A stretch of 64,000 nt of DNA from Myxococcales bacterium (GTDB taxonomy: Bacteria > Myxococcota_A > Polyangia > Nannocystales > Nannocystaceae), in contig JACKDV010000003.1 of NCBI GenBank assembly GCA_020633315.1, positions 496,001 to 560,000 of the forward strand, written 5' to 3'. Of this stretch, positions 18,741-27,475 are shown piece after piece. How positions within the stretch are numbered: position 1 is the stretch's first letter; each line of letters starts with the position of its first letter. Made by a program: the position numbers and the translations under genes. The notes below the pieces were generated by a model that saw only the letters and a list, made by a program, of their open reading frames with translations, did not search any database and was not told the origin of the DNA.

Positions 18741-21233
18741 ATGTCTCGCTCGGCTCGCGCCCCGTCCTCGGCCCGTGGCTCCGCCTCTCGCCTCCGTGGC
18801 CCCGCCCAACGGCTCGCCGGCGGCGCGGCCCTGCTCGCGCTGGGCCTCGGCCTCGGGAGCTGCCTCAACCCGATCCAGCTCGAGCCCGAGGGCTACACCT
18901 ACCGCGCGGTGATCCGCTGGACCGGCAACGGCGTGCCGCACATCCTCGCCGACGACCTGCCCAGCGCGGCCTACGGCCAGGGCTGGGCCTTCACCCGCCT
19001 CAACGGCTGCATCCTCGCCGACCAGGTCGTCAAGGTCCGCTCGGAGCGGTCGTTGTTCTTCGGCCGGGGCGAGAACGACCAGAACCTGCAGAGCGATCTG
19101 GTGCTCAAGCACCTGCGGGTCTACGAGAACGCCGAGCAGGGCCTGCCGCAGCAGAGCGAGCTCATCCGCTCGCTCGTGGAGGCCTATGCCGCGGGCTACA
19201 ACGACTACGTGGCCCAGCACCGCGAGGAGCTGCCCTGCGCCGACGAGGACTGGCTGCGCCCCATCACGCCGGTCGACCTGTTCGCGCACTACGTGGAGGT
19301 CGCCCAGCTCGCCTCCAGCCGGCAGGCCCACGATCTCATCTACGCGGCCGGCCCCGACGGCGAGGGACTGGCGCTCGACTCCGGCGTGGAGCTGAGCGAC
19401 CTCCGCGACAACCGCCCGGGCAGCAACGGCTGGGCCATCGGCCGCGAGCGCTCGGCCAACGGCCACGGGATGCTGGTGGCCAACCCCCACTTCCCCTGGG
19501 AGGGCGAGCTCAAGCTGTTCGAGAGCCACATCAAGGTGCCCGGCCAGATCGACGTATACGGCGCGGGGCTGATGGGCGTGGTGGGGATCCTCATCGGCTT
19601 CAACGAGAACGTGGCCTGGACCCACACCGTCTCGGACGGCCAGCGCCTCACCATCTACCAGCTCGAGCTCGATCCCGACGACCCCACCCGCTACCGCTTC
19701 GACGGCGAGTACCGGCAGATGGAGGCCGACCCCCAGCAGGTGCAGGTGCTCGAGGAGGACGGCACGATCACGACCGCCTCCCACACCTTCTATCGCACCC
19801 ACCAGGGCTCGCTGGTCGCCCTGCCCGGGCTGTCGCTGCCCACCCTGGGCTTCGCGATCCGCGACGCCAACCTCAACAACCAGCAGCTCATCCCGCAGTT
19901 CATCGGGATGAACCTGTCCAAGGACCTCGACGACTTCATCCGGGTGCACGACGAGGTCAAGGGGATCCCGTGGGTCAACACCATGGCCACCAGCCGCGAC
20001 GGCCGGGCCTTCTACATCGACGCGACCCCCACCCCCAACCTCAGCCAGGCTGCCATCGACCACTGGCTCGAGGCGCGCGAGACCGACTTCTTCACCATTC
20101 AGCTCGACGACAACGGGCTGGTGCTCCTGCCCGGCAACTCTTCCGAGTTCGACTGGGTGGAGGAGCCGGGCGCCCGCGATCCCGGGCTCATCCCCGCGGC
20201 CAAGCTGCCCCGGCTCGAGCGCGCCGACTTCGTGTTCAACGCCAACGACAGCCACTGGCTGACCAACCCGCTGGAGCCGCTCACCGGCTACTCACCCATG
20301 CACGGCTTCGAGGGCACGCCCCGCAGCCCGCGGACCCGCATGAACGCGGTGACCCTGCTCGACCGCGACGGCTCGATGTCGGGGCCCGAGGGCAAGTTCG
20401 ACCTCGACGAGCTGCGCGGTGCGATCCTCAGCAATCGCAGCCTGCCCGCCGAGCTGCTCGTGGACGCCGTGGTCGCGCGCTGCCAGGGCGCGGGCCCGGT
20501 GAGCTACGGGGGCACCAGCGTGGACGTCTCGGCGGCCTGCGACGCGCTGGCCACCTGGGACCGTCACCTCGAGCTCGACAGCGTGGGCGCGGTGGTGTTC
20601 CGCGAGCTCCTCGGCGACTTCGACCCCGAGACCCACTACGACGCCGGGGCGCTCTACGCCGAGCCCTTCGATCCCGGGACGCCCACCGACGCCACGAGCG
20701 CGGTGGACACCCCCCGCGGCCTCGCCCCCGCGCCGCAGGATCCCCAGGCCAACGACCGCATCCTCGAGGCGCTCGCGGGCGCCGTGGTGCGCCTCGGCCA
20801 GGCCCGGATCCCGCTGACCGCCCCGCTCGGCGACGTGCAGTACACCGTGCGCAGCGGCGAGCGGATCCCGCTCCACGGCGGCACCAGCATCGAGGGCGTC
20901 ACCAACCTCGTCGTCTACAGCAAGCTCGACACCACCCTGGGCGACAAGCTCGAGCGCCCCGAGCCCATCAACACCTCCACCGGCCTCACCGAGCAGGGCT
21001 ACCTGGTGCAGTACGGCAGCAGCTTCGTGATGGCCATGCGCTTCACCGACGACGCGCCCGAGGCCTTCGCCTTCCTCACCTACGGCCAGAGCGACGACCC
21101 CGACTCGCCCTACCACACCGACCAGACCCATCGCTTCTCGCACAAGGACTGGCGCCAGGTCCTCTACACCGAGGACCAGATCGAGAACGACCCCGACCTC
21201 GAGGTCGAGGTGATCTTCGGCTTCAGCGAGTAG
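18741..21233 (+). CDS. Penicillin acylase (Ntn-hydrolase) family lipoprotein
   Basis: 830 residues. An Arg-rich n-region and hydrophobic core end in the lipobox LGSC with lipidated C41, so the protein is probably membrane-anchored in the periplasm. The self-processing site is PGSNGWAIG with nucleophile S228, which becomes the N-terminus of the beta chain after cleavage. Further family motifs are ANPHFPW, YGAGLMGVVGILIGFNENVAWTHT and, near the C-terminus, YGSSFVMAMRF. The family includes beta-lactam acylases and acyl-homoserine-lactone acylases; the substrate cannot be decided here. It is convergent with the M13 peptidase gene, 15 bp apart. Confidence 0.92.
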   Translation: MSRSARAPSSARGSASRLRGPAQRLAGGAALLALGLGLGSCLNPIQLEPEGYTYRAVIRWTGNGVPHILADDLPSAAYGQGWAFTRLNGCILADQVVKVRSERSLFFGRGENDQNLQSDLVLKHLRVYENAEQGLPQQSELIRSLVEAYAAGYNDYVAQHREELPCADEDWLRPITPVDLFAHYVEVAQLASSRQAHDLIYAAGPDGEGLALDSGVELSDLRDNRPGSNGWAIGRERSANGHGMLVANPHFPWEGELKLFESHIKVPGQIDVYGAGLMGVVGILIGFNENVAWTHTVSDGQRLTIYQLELDPDDPTRYRFDGEYRQMEADPQQVQVLEEDGTITTASHTFYRTHQGSLVALPGLSLPTLGFAIRDANLNNQQLIPQFIGMNLSKDLDDFIRVHDEVKGIPWVNTMATSRDGRAFYIDATPTPNLSQAAIDHWLEARETDFFTIQLDDNGLVLLPGNSSEFDWVEEPGARDPGLIPAAKLPRLERADFVFNANDSHWLTNPLEPLTGYSPMHGFEGTPRSPRTRMNAVTLLDRDGSMSGPEGKFDLDELRGAILSNRSLPAELLVDAVVARCQGAGPVSYGGTSVDVSAACDALATWDRHLELDSVGAVVFRELLGDFDPETHYDAGALYAEPFDPGTPTDATSAVDTPRGLAPAPQDPQANDRILEALAGAVVRLGQARIPLTAPLGDVQYTVRSGERIPLHGGTSIEGVTNLVVYSKLDTTLGDKLERPEPINTSTGLTEQGYLVQYGSSFVMAMRFTDDAPEAFAFLTYGQSDDPDSPYHTDQTHRFSHKDWRQVLYTEDQIENDPDLEVEVIFGFSE

Positions 21234-21248
21234 CGGCGGCGGAGGCCG

Positions 21249-23297
21249 TCACCACACCTCGCACACCTGGGCGGGGTGCATGGGGGTGCCCTCCTCGCAG
21301 GAGAAGGCCTCCCAGAACGCGGGGTAGCTCGACAGCGGGCCGTTGACGCGGTAGCGGGCGTGCGAGTGGGTGTCGGTGGTGGCCAGCATGCGCTCGGCCT
21401 CCGGGGTGGCGTGCGAGCACCAGATCTGCCCGAAGGCCACGAACAGGAGCTGCTCGTTGGTCAGGCCCTCCACGGCGGGGGTGGCATCGCCCCCGTGCGC
21501 CGCGGCCCAGGCCTGGTAGGCGCCGTGGGCCTGCCGGATGCCGCCGAGGTCGGCGATGTTCTCACCCAGGGTGAGCTTGCCGTTGAGGTGCACCCCCGGC
21601 TGGATCTCGTAGGTGTCGTAGAGCTGCTCCACGCAGGTGGCCCGCTCCTCGAAGCGCGACACGGCGTCGGGACCCCACCACTCGGTGAGCCGGCCGCTGC
21701 CGTCGAACTTGCGCCCGCCGTCGTCGAAGCCATGGGTGAGCTCGTGGCCCATCACCATGCCGATGCCCCCGAAGTTCATGGCCATGGGGTTGTCGGCGGA
21801 GAAGAACGGCGGCTGGAGGATCCCGGCCGGGAACACCATCTCGTTGCCCGAGGGGTTGTAGTAGGCGTTTACGGTGGGCGGGGTCATGTGCCACTCGCCG
21901 CGATCGACCGGGCCGTCGACCTGGGCCGCCTGGCGCCGCCACTCGAAGCGCTGGCCCGCCATCACGTTGGCCACGTGGACCGAGCCCACCTCGAGCGCCG
22001 AGTAGTCCCGCCACTGCTCCGGGTGGCCGATCTTGTTGACGATGGCGTGCATCTTCTCGAGCGCGCGCTCGCGGGTGGGCGCGTCCATCCACTCGAGCCC
22101 GGGCAGCGCGGCCGCGAAGGCCTGCTCGATCTGGCCGATCATCTCCTCGGCGATCCGCCCGCTGTCGCCGGCGAAGTAGCGCTCCACGAACTGCCGCCCC
22201 AGGCTCTCCCCCAGCACGCCGTCGGTGGTCTCCACGCACCGTCGCCAGCGCGGCGTGGGCTCGGCCTGGCCGTTGAGCCGCAGGTCGTACATCTCGAAGT
22301 CGGCCTTGGCGAAGCGAGCCGGCAGGTGCTGGGCCAGCGCGTGCCCGAGCTGCCAGCGCAGGTAGGCCCGCCGCACCGGCCACTCGGCCCCGGCCACCAC
22401 CTTGCCCATGGCCTCGACGTAGCTCGGCGCGACCACGTTGAGGTGCTTGGGCTCGGGGATGCCCGCGGCCTCGAGGTAGGCCTTCCACGGCAGCGTGGGG
22501 GTGAGCTTGGCCAGCTCCGCCACCGTCATGGGGTTGCTGCGCTGATCGGGATCGCGGATCTGATCGCGGGGGATCGACACCCGCGCCAGCTCGGTCTCGA
22601 GCGCCACCACCTCGGCCGCACGCTGCGGCGCGTCGGGCTCGCCCAGCGCATCGAGGATCTCGGCCACGTGCTCCACGTAGGCGGCCCGCAGGGCCTCGGC
22701 CGCCTCACCCTCGTCGAGGTAGTAGCGGCGATCGGGCAGGCCCAGGCCGCCCTGGTCGACGTGCACGGAGGTGATCTCGGGATCCTCGTAGCCGGCGTCC
22801 ACGTCGAGGTCGAACAGCGGCCGGGCCCCCACCTGCTGGAGCTGAGCGAGCACCCGCATCAGGCCCGCGTCGTCCTTGGCCGCGGCGATGGCCTCGAGCA
22901 GCGGAGCGAGGGGCTCGATGCCCGCGGTCTCCACCGCCGCCTCGTCCATGCAGGTGGCGTAGAAGCGCCCGAGCTTGGCGGCGTCGCCCGTGGCGTTGGC
23001 GTCGGCCGCATCCTCCTCGAGGATGGTCCGCTGGGCGAGCTTGTTGCGCTCGCGCAGCTCGTGGAAGCGACCGTAGCGGGGCTGGTCGGCCGGGCGCACG
23101 GTCTCGTCGAGCCACTGCCCGCACGCGTAGCGATAGAAGTCCACGCAGGGATCGGCGGCCTCGTCGATCAACGCATGCACCTCCGTGCTCAGCGGAGCCT
23201 CGCCCTTCGGATCGGCCGGCGACTCGAGCGGAGTCGTCTTGCAGGCTCCCCCGTAGAGACCCAGGCCCACCCCCATCACCCACCAGTGGCTTCTCAT
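21249..23297 (-). CDS. Peptidase family M13 (neprilysin/PepO-like), exported
   Basis: 682 residues, the usual M13 length. Zinc motif HELTH at residues 518-522, with the third ligand E579 in GENIADLGG. The substrate-binding motif NAYYNPSGNEMVFPAGILQ and FQIW-like FGQIWC are present. N-terminal M13 signature: DPCVDFYRYACGQWL. The ATG at 23297 gives a hydrophobic leader ending YGGAC, a weak lipobox, so it is either a lipoprotein or simply secreted. It lies between an acylase and a lipoprotein gene, and 90 bp separate it from the divergent lipoprotein gene. Confidence 0.95.
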   Translation of the reverse strand: MRSHWWVMGVGLGLYGGACKTTPLESPADPKGEAPLSTEVHALIDEAADPCVDFYRYACGQWLDETVRPADQPRYGRFHELRERNKLAQRTILEEDAADANATGDAAKLGRFYATCMDEAAVETAGIEPLAPLLEAIAAAKDDAGLMRVLAQLQQVGARPLFDLDVDAGYEDPEITSVHVDQGGLGLPDRRYYLDEGEAAEALRAAYVEHVAEILDALGEPDAPQRAAEVVALETELARVSIPRDQIRDPDQRSNPMTVAELAKLTPTLPWKAYLEAAGIPEPKHLNVVAPSYVEAMGKVVAGAEWPVRRAYLRWQLGHALAQHLPARFAKADFEMYDLRLNGQAEPTPRWRRCVETTDGVLGESLGRQFVERYFAGDSGRIAEEMIGQIEQAFAAALPGLEWMDAPTRERALEKMHAIVNKIGHPEQWRDYSALEVGSVHVANVMAGQRFEWRRQAAQVDGPVDRGEWHMTPPTVNAYYNPSGNEMVFPAGILQPPFFSADNPMAMNFGGIGMVMGHELTHGFDDGGRKFDGSGRLTEWWGPDAVSRFEERATCVEQLYDTYEIQPGVHLNGKLTLGENIADLGGIRQAHGAYQAWAAAHGGDATPAVEGLTNEQLLFVAFGQIWCSHATPEAERMLATTDTHSHARYRVNGPLSSYPAFWEAFSCEEGTPMHPAQVCEVW

Positions 23298-23387
23298 CGG
23301 CCAGGGACGATGCCACCGAGCGGGCCGTCGAGACGATGACCTCTCGCACGCGGGGGCCCGACCTGTCGACGAAACCTCGGGGGGACT

Positions 23388-24053
23388 ATGCTGTTGGCGA
23401 TGCCGCGCCGCCCGCTGTCGACGCTGGCGCTGGCCGGGCTCGTCTCGGCCTGCGCCCACCCGTCCCCGCCGCCCCCCTGCCCCGAGGTCTCGTCCCCCCC
23501 GCGAGTCCCCGACGTGGAGCCCACGCCCGAGCCCGGGGAGCCCGCCCCGGCCCCCGCCGCTCCGCCCAGCCACGGCGCCATCCGCCCCGCCGAGGCGTTT
23601 CCGATCCCCAGCAATTGCGAGGCCCCGCTCGCGATCACGCAGGAGGTCACCCGCCTGCTCACCGCCGCCGCCGCCCACGGCACCCGCTCCTCGGCCTGCG
23701 TGGACGGGCCGGGCGCCCGCCTCGCGATCAACGACGTGCTGGTGTGCCCCGCCGCGCCCCAGGGCGGCGACGTGGTGGTGAAGGTCTTCTACCAGGTGGT
23801 CACCTACCCCGAGGGCGACACGCGGGGCTGCGGCCAGGGCCGCGACTGCAGCTGGCTGACGCCGACCGCCAGCGAGCAGCTGGTGGAGCTGCGGCTGCGC
23901 AAGGGCAAGGACCCAGCCCGCGGCACGCTGGTGGATCCCGGACCGCTGCCCGGCTTCCCCGAGGACGCGACCCCGCTGGGCGAGGCACACGACGGCAACT
24001 GCTACGGCAAGAGCCCGGCGTTCGTGCCCGCCGAGATCTCGCTGTCGCGCTGA
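23388..24053 (+). CDS. Hypothetical lipoprotein
   Basis: 221 residues. Leader RRPLSTLALAGLVSAC with lipobox VSAC, then a ~45-residue Pro/Glu-rich spacer. The folded part (about 70-221) contains six cysteines and a motif NDVLVCPAAPQGGDVVVKVF; no family recognised. ATG at 23388 follows GGGGGA; an in-frame ATG at 23400 is possible. It is divergent from the M13 peptidase and convergent with the receiver-protein gene (16 bp). Confidence 0.7.
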   Translation: MLLAMPRRPLSTLALAGLVSACAHPSPPPPCPEVSSPPRVPDVEPTPEPGEPAPAPAAPPSHGAIRPAEAFPIPSNCEAPLAITQEVTRLLTAAAAHGTRSSACVDGPGARLAINDVLVCPAAPQGGDVVVKVFYQVVTYPEGDTRGCGQGRDCSWLTPTASEQLVELRLRKGKDPARGTLVDPGPLPGFPEDATPLGEAHDGNCYGKSPAFVPAEISLSR

Positions 24054-24069
24054 GAGCCCGGCGCGAGCC

Positions 24070-25050
24070 TCAGGCGCGGGCCTGCTGCTCCCGGATGATG
24101 CTCTCGGCGAGCTCCGGGACCACTTCCCACACGATGCGCTCGACGACCTCGCGGCTGAGCGCGGCGAGGGCCTGCGCCACCTTGGGGTCCACGCCGGCCG
24201 CACCCGCGGCCTGCTGCAGACGCTCGACCATGCCCGGCGTGGGCGAGTCGGCCGCCGTGAACGGGATGGGGATCGCGATGGGAATGGCCCCGTCGGCGCT
24301 GCGAGCCACCGCCGGACGAGCCACGGGGGTCGGAGCGGAAGCCGGTGCCGGACGAGCGGCCACCGCAGGCGTGGGCGCCGGAGCGGGCCGAGCGGGAGCC
24401 GGCGCCGGGGTGGCCGGCGCGGTGCGAGCGGGCGGAGGCGCCACTCGAGCCGCGGGCTGGCGATTGGGCGTGGCCACGGTCTTGGTCGTGGCCGCCGAGG
24501 CGGGCTGCGTTGCCGGCGCGGGCATGCCCATCTGGGTGCGATTGGTCGGGCGAGCCGCACGAGCGGCGGCGGGCGGGGCTGCGACCGCCGGCTGTGGGCC
24601 GGTGGTGGGACGAGGCGGACGCCCGGCGGCGGCGGGTGGGGTCGCAGCCGCGGCGGCGGCCGGGCGCGAGCCCTTGGCGATCACCCCGCTCACCTTCGCG
24701 ATGAGATCGTCGGTGGAGAACGGCTTGGCCAGCCAGTCGTCTCCGCCGGCCGAGGCGAGCTGCGCCTCGTCCACGCCGCTCTGGTTGCTCACCAGCAGCA
24801 CCACGGGAATCTTGGCGGTCGCCGGATCCTGCTTGATCGCCCGGCACACCTCGTAGCCCGAGGGCTCGCCCGCGGCGAGGCTGGCATCGACCAGCACGAC
24901 GTCGTATCCGCCCTGCTTGGCCTTGATGCGCGCCACGGCATCGGAGCCCTTGCTGACCGAAGTGACCTCGGCATCCTCCGCGGCGAAGGTGATCTTGATC
25001 GCCAGCCGCATCGTCTTACTGTCGTCGATCGCGAGGATCTTCGTGGCCAT
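24070..25050 (-). CDS. Receiver-domain protein with Pro/Ala-rich linker and conserved C-terminal helix
   Basis: 326 residues. The receiver domain (1-125) has D9-D10, phospho-acceptor D55 in VVLVDAS, and K in DWLAKPFS. Residues about 130-270 are a low-complexity Pro/Ala linker. The last ~55 residues carry ALSREVVERIVWEVVPELAE, a motif often found at the C-terminus of single-receiver proteins in delta-proteobacterial relatives. No DNA-binding domain is present, so it probably works by protein contact (FrzS/DivK-like logic). No cognate kinase is adjacent. It is divergent from the methyltransferase gene. Confidence 0.88.
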   Translation of the reverse strand: MATKILAIDDSKTMRLAIKITFAAEDAEVTSVSKGSDAVARIKAKQGGYDVVLVDASLAAGEPSGYEVCRAIKQDPATAKIPVVLLVSNQSGVDEAQLASAGGDDWLAKPFSTDDLIAKVSGVIAKGSRPAAAAAATPPAAAGRPPRPTTGPQPAVAAPPAAARAARPTNRTQMGMPAPATQPASAATTKTVATPNRQPAARVAPPPARTAPATPAPAPARPAPAPTPAVAARPAPASAPTPVARPAVARSADGAIPIAIPIPFTAADSPTPGMVERLQQAAGAAGVDPKVAQALAALSREVVERIVWEVVPELAESIIREQQARA

Positions 25051-25084
25051 GAAACGGGCTCCTAGAGGCTAGGGCAGGCGTACC

Positions 25085-25882
25085 ATGGGGGTCGTGAGCG
25101 GGTCAACGAACGGGCCGGGGCGGCCTCGGGGCGCCATGCCGCAGATCCTGGCCCCCGTGGGCCTTGACGACCGGCCCGCCCTGCTGCCGCGAGAGTCCGA
25201 CCGGCTCACCGTGCTCATCGACCGCCTCGCGGGCGAGGTGGTGCTGCGCCACGCGACGGGACGCCGAGTGCTCGATCTGGGCCGCGGCGCCCCCGAGCTC
25301 AGCGAGTGGGTCTCGGATCGCGTGGAGCAGCTCGACATCGTCGATGCGGTCGATCTGGGCCGCGGTGCCTCGGTCCGCGTCCCCCTGCCGGACGCGAGCT
25401 ACGACTGCATCTTCTCGATGCGTACCTTGCCCCACCTGGGCCGCGATCCCAAGAGCTCGGTCGAGGCCCTCGACCAGGCGCTCGCCGAGATCGGCCGCCT
25501 GCTCGCGCCGGGGGGCGTGGCGGTGCTCCAGCTGGACAACGCCCGCAGCCCCATCGGCCTGTACCACGGCCTGCGTCGGCTGGGCCGGAGCCTGGGCCGC
25601 CATCCCCTGGTGATCGACTCGCCCCGCGGGCTGACGCGCTTCGACGTGCTCTCGCGGGTGATCGAGCGCCTGCCCCCCACGCTGACCCCCGCCGACCTCC
25701 ACGGCCTGCGACTGGTCGTGGCCTCGCCGCACCTGCTGGCCGTGCCGGTGGTGGGGCGCATCCTCGCGCGCCTCGAGTGGAGCGTGCGCGACCAGCCCCT
25801 GATGCGCCGCTTCGCCGCGCACCACCTGCTGGTGCTGCGCCGCCTCGTGCCGCCCCGCGAGCTGCAGCCGGGCTCGGTGTAG
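25085..25882 (+). CDS. Class I SAM-dependent methyltransferase
   Basis: 265 residues from ATG 25085, or 248 from ATG 25136, which lacks the Gly/Pro-rich start. SAM-binding motif I is RRVLDLGRGAPELSEWV. The post-I acid is in VDAVDLG. Motif III-like LAPGGVAVLQLDNA follows a SYDCIFSMRTLPHL segment typical of the Methyltransf_11 type. The C-terminal basic, hydrophobic helices (ILARLEWSVRDQPLMRRF) may bind membrane or lipid substrate. It lies 13 bp upstream of pilR, in the place where pilS is often found, and is probably co-transcribed with it. Confidence 0.75.
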   Translation: MGVVSGSTNGPGRPRGAMPQILAPVGLDDRPALLPRESDRLTVLIDRLAGEVVLRHATGRRVLDLGRGAPELSEWVSDRVEQLDIVDAVDLGRGASVRVPLPDASYDCIFSMRTLPHLGRDPKSSVEALDQALAEIGRLLAPGGVAVLQLDNARSPIGLYHGLRRLGRSLGRHPLVIDSPRGLTRFDVLSRVIERLPPTLTPADLHGLRLVVASPHLLAVPVVGRILARLEWSVRDQPLMRRFAAHHLLVLRRLVPPRELQPGSV

Positions 25883-25895
25883 GCTGGAGCGGTCG

Positions 25896-27311
25896 ATGGC
25901 CACCTCCTCTTCCTCGCGCCGGGCCCGGCTCCTCGTCGTCGACGACGAGCCGAGCATGCGGGAGTTCCTCACGATCTGCCTGCGCCGCGCCGGGCACGAG
26001 GCCGAGGCGGTGGAGGGCGCGGCCGCGGCCCTGGCCCGCCTCGACGAGCGCCGCTTCGATCTCGTGATCACCGATCTCACCATGCCGGGGATGAGCGGCA
26101 TGGATCTGCTGCGCGAGCTCGGCAGCCGCAGCGAGCCGCCGCTGGTCATCATGATCACCGCCTTCGCCACCACCGACACCGCGGTGGAGGCGATGAAGCT
26201 CGGCGCCTACGACTACCTCACCAAGCCGTTCAAGGTGGACGAGATCCAGGTGGTGGTCCAGCGCGCGCTCGAGCGGGTGGACCTGAGCAGCGAGAACAAG
26301 CGCCTGCGCGACGAGCTCCGCGGCGTGCACTCGCTCGAGGGCATGGTGGGCCGCTCCGACGCGATGCAGAAGGTGTTCGAGCTGGTGCGCCGCGTGGCCC
26401 CCACCCGCACCAACGTGCTCATCCGCGGCGAGTCGGGCACCGGCAAGGAGCTGGTGGCCCGGGCGCTGCACAACCTGGGCAACCGCGACGAGGATTCCTT
26501 CGTGGCCGTCAACTGCGGGGCCATCCCCGAGAACCTGATGGAGTCGGAGCTGTTCGGCCACGTCAAGGGGGCCTTCACCGGCGCGGCGGGAGCCCGCGAC
26601 GGCGTGTTCGTGGCGGCCGGGGCCGGCACCCTGTTCCTCGACGAGGTCGGCGAGCTCAGCCTCCCCATGCAGGTCAAGCTGCTGCGAGCGCTGCAGGAGC
26701 GGAAGGTCCGGCCGGTGGGCGGCGACCGGGAGATCGAGGTGGGCTGCCGGGTGGTGGCCGCGACCAATCGCGATCTCGAGGCCGCCATCGAGGCGGGCGA
26801 GTTTCGCCAGGACCTCTACTTCCGCCTCGACGTGGTGCAGGTGGTGCTGCCTCCGCTGCGCCACCGCCCCGAGGACGTCACCCCGCTGGTCGAGCGCTTC
26901 TTCGAGCGCCTCAACCGAGAGCTGGGTCGCGAGCTCCGGGGCATCACCCCCGAGGCCATGGAGTGGTTCCTGCAGCACGACTACCCGGGCAACGTGCGCG
27001 AGCTGGAGAACCTGGTGGAGCGAGCCGTGGCGCTGGAGACCAGCGACCAGCTCACCGCCGCCAACCTGCCCGCGCCACGGGCCGCCTCGGCCATCACCTC
27101 GGTGGCCACCCTCGAGCTGCCCGAGGAGGGCACCGATCTCGACCAGGCCGTCGCCGACCTCGAGCGCCACCTCATCGGGGCGGCCCTGAGGCGCACCCGG
27201 GGCGTCCGCAAGGAGGCGGCCAAGCTGCTGGGCATCAGCTTCCGCTCGCTCCGCTACCGCCTCGACAAGCTGGGCATCGAGGTCGATCGCGGCGAGGGAG
27301 ACGGCGGCTGA
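25896..27311 (+). CDS. pilR: Sigma-54-dependent response regulator, PilR
   Basis: 471 residues in NtrC order. Receiver 10-125 with D16-D17, phospho-acceptor D60 (VITDLTMPG) and K in YLTKPF. AAA+ domain about 145-385 with Walker A GESGTGKE, the sigma-54 contact loop GAFTGA, Walker B TLFLDEVGE and ATNRD. C-terminal Fis-type HTH KEAAKLLGISFRSLRYRL. The call as PilR comes from domain order plus two pilin genes immediately downstream, as in Myxococcus and Pseudomonas. No pilS histidine kinase is next to it. Confidence 0.9.
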   Translation: MATSSSSRRARLLVVDDEPSMREFLTICLRRAGHEAEAVEGAAAALARLDERRFDLVITDLTMPGMSGMDLLRELGSRSEPPLVIMITAFATTDTAVEAMKLGAYDYLTKPFKVDEIQVVVQRALERVDLSSENKRLRDELRGVHSLEGMVGRSDAMQKVFELVRRVAPTRTNVLIRGESGTGKELVARALHNLGNRDEDSFVAVNCGAIPENLMESELFGHVKGAFTGAAGARDGVFVAAGAGTLFLDEVGELSLPMQVKLLRALQERKVRPVGGDREIEVGCRVVAATNRDLEAAIEAGEFRQDLYFRLDVVQVVLPPLRHRPEDVTPLVERFFERLNRELGRELRGITPEAMEWFLQHDYPGNVRELENLVERAVALETSDQLTAANLPAPRAASAITSVATLELPEEGTDLDQAVADLERHLIGAALRRTRGVRKEAAKLLGISFRSLRYRLDKLGIEVDRGEGDGG

Positions 27312-27376
27312 CGCGGCGCACCGCGAGGCCGGCGGAGGGACCACGAGATGTCCCGCGCCATGCATCATCGCTCGGT

Positions 27377-27389
27377 GACAATTTTTGTC
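27377..27389. promoter_or_regulatory. Palindrome GACAA-TTT-TTGTC, candidate activator site
   Basis: A perfect 5-bp inverted repeat around TTT in a very AT-rich spot between pilR and the first pilin gene, about 90 bp upstream of the sigma-54-like sequence. TGTC half-sites resemble those reported for PilR in Pseudomonas. Spacing fits an enhancer-binding site. Inference from position and sequence. Confidence 0.4.
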
Positions 27390-27475
27390 CCGCCGGCCGA
27401 CAATCTACGGCCCCGCGCCGTCACCGTTCCGGCGACTGTTGGCTCAACTACGCAATGATCGGAGTCGTTCGTCAG

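Noticed and set aside
15342..20255. A 1,637-codon open frame on the minus strand
   Set aside because: Antisense to the PP2C, cdd and acylase genes, which have full family motifs; its translation is Gly/Ala/Arg/His/Val-biased with no motif, as expected for a GC-rich shadow frame.
27437..27454. A second sigma-54-like match, TGGCTCA...CGCA
   Set aside because: Spacing between GG and GC is 9, not 10, and the -24 box is poorer than that at 27477.
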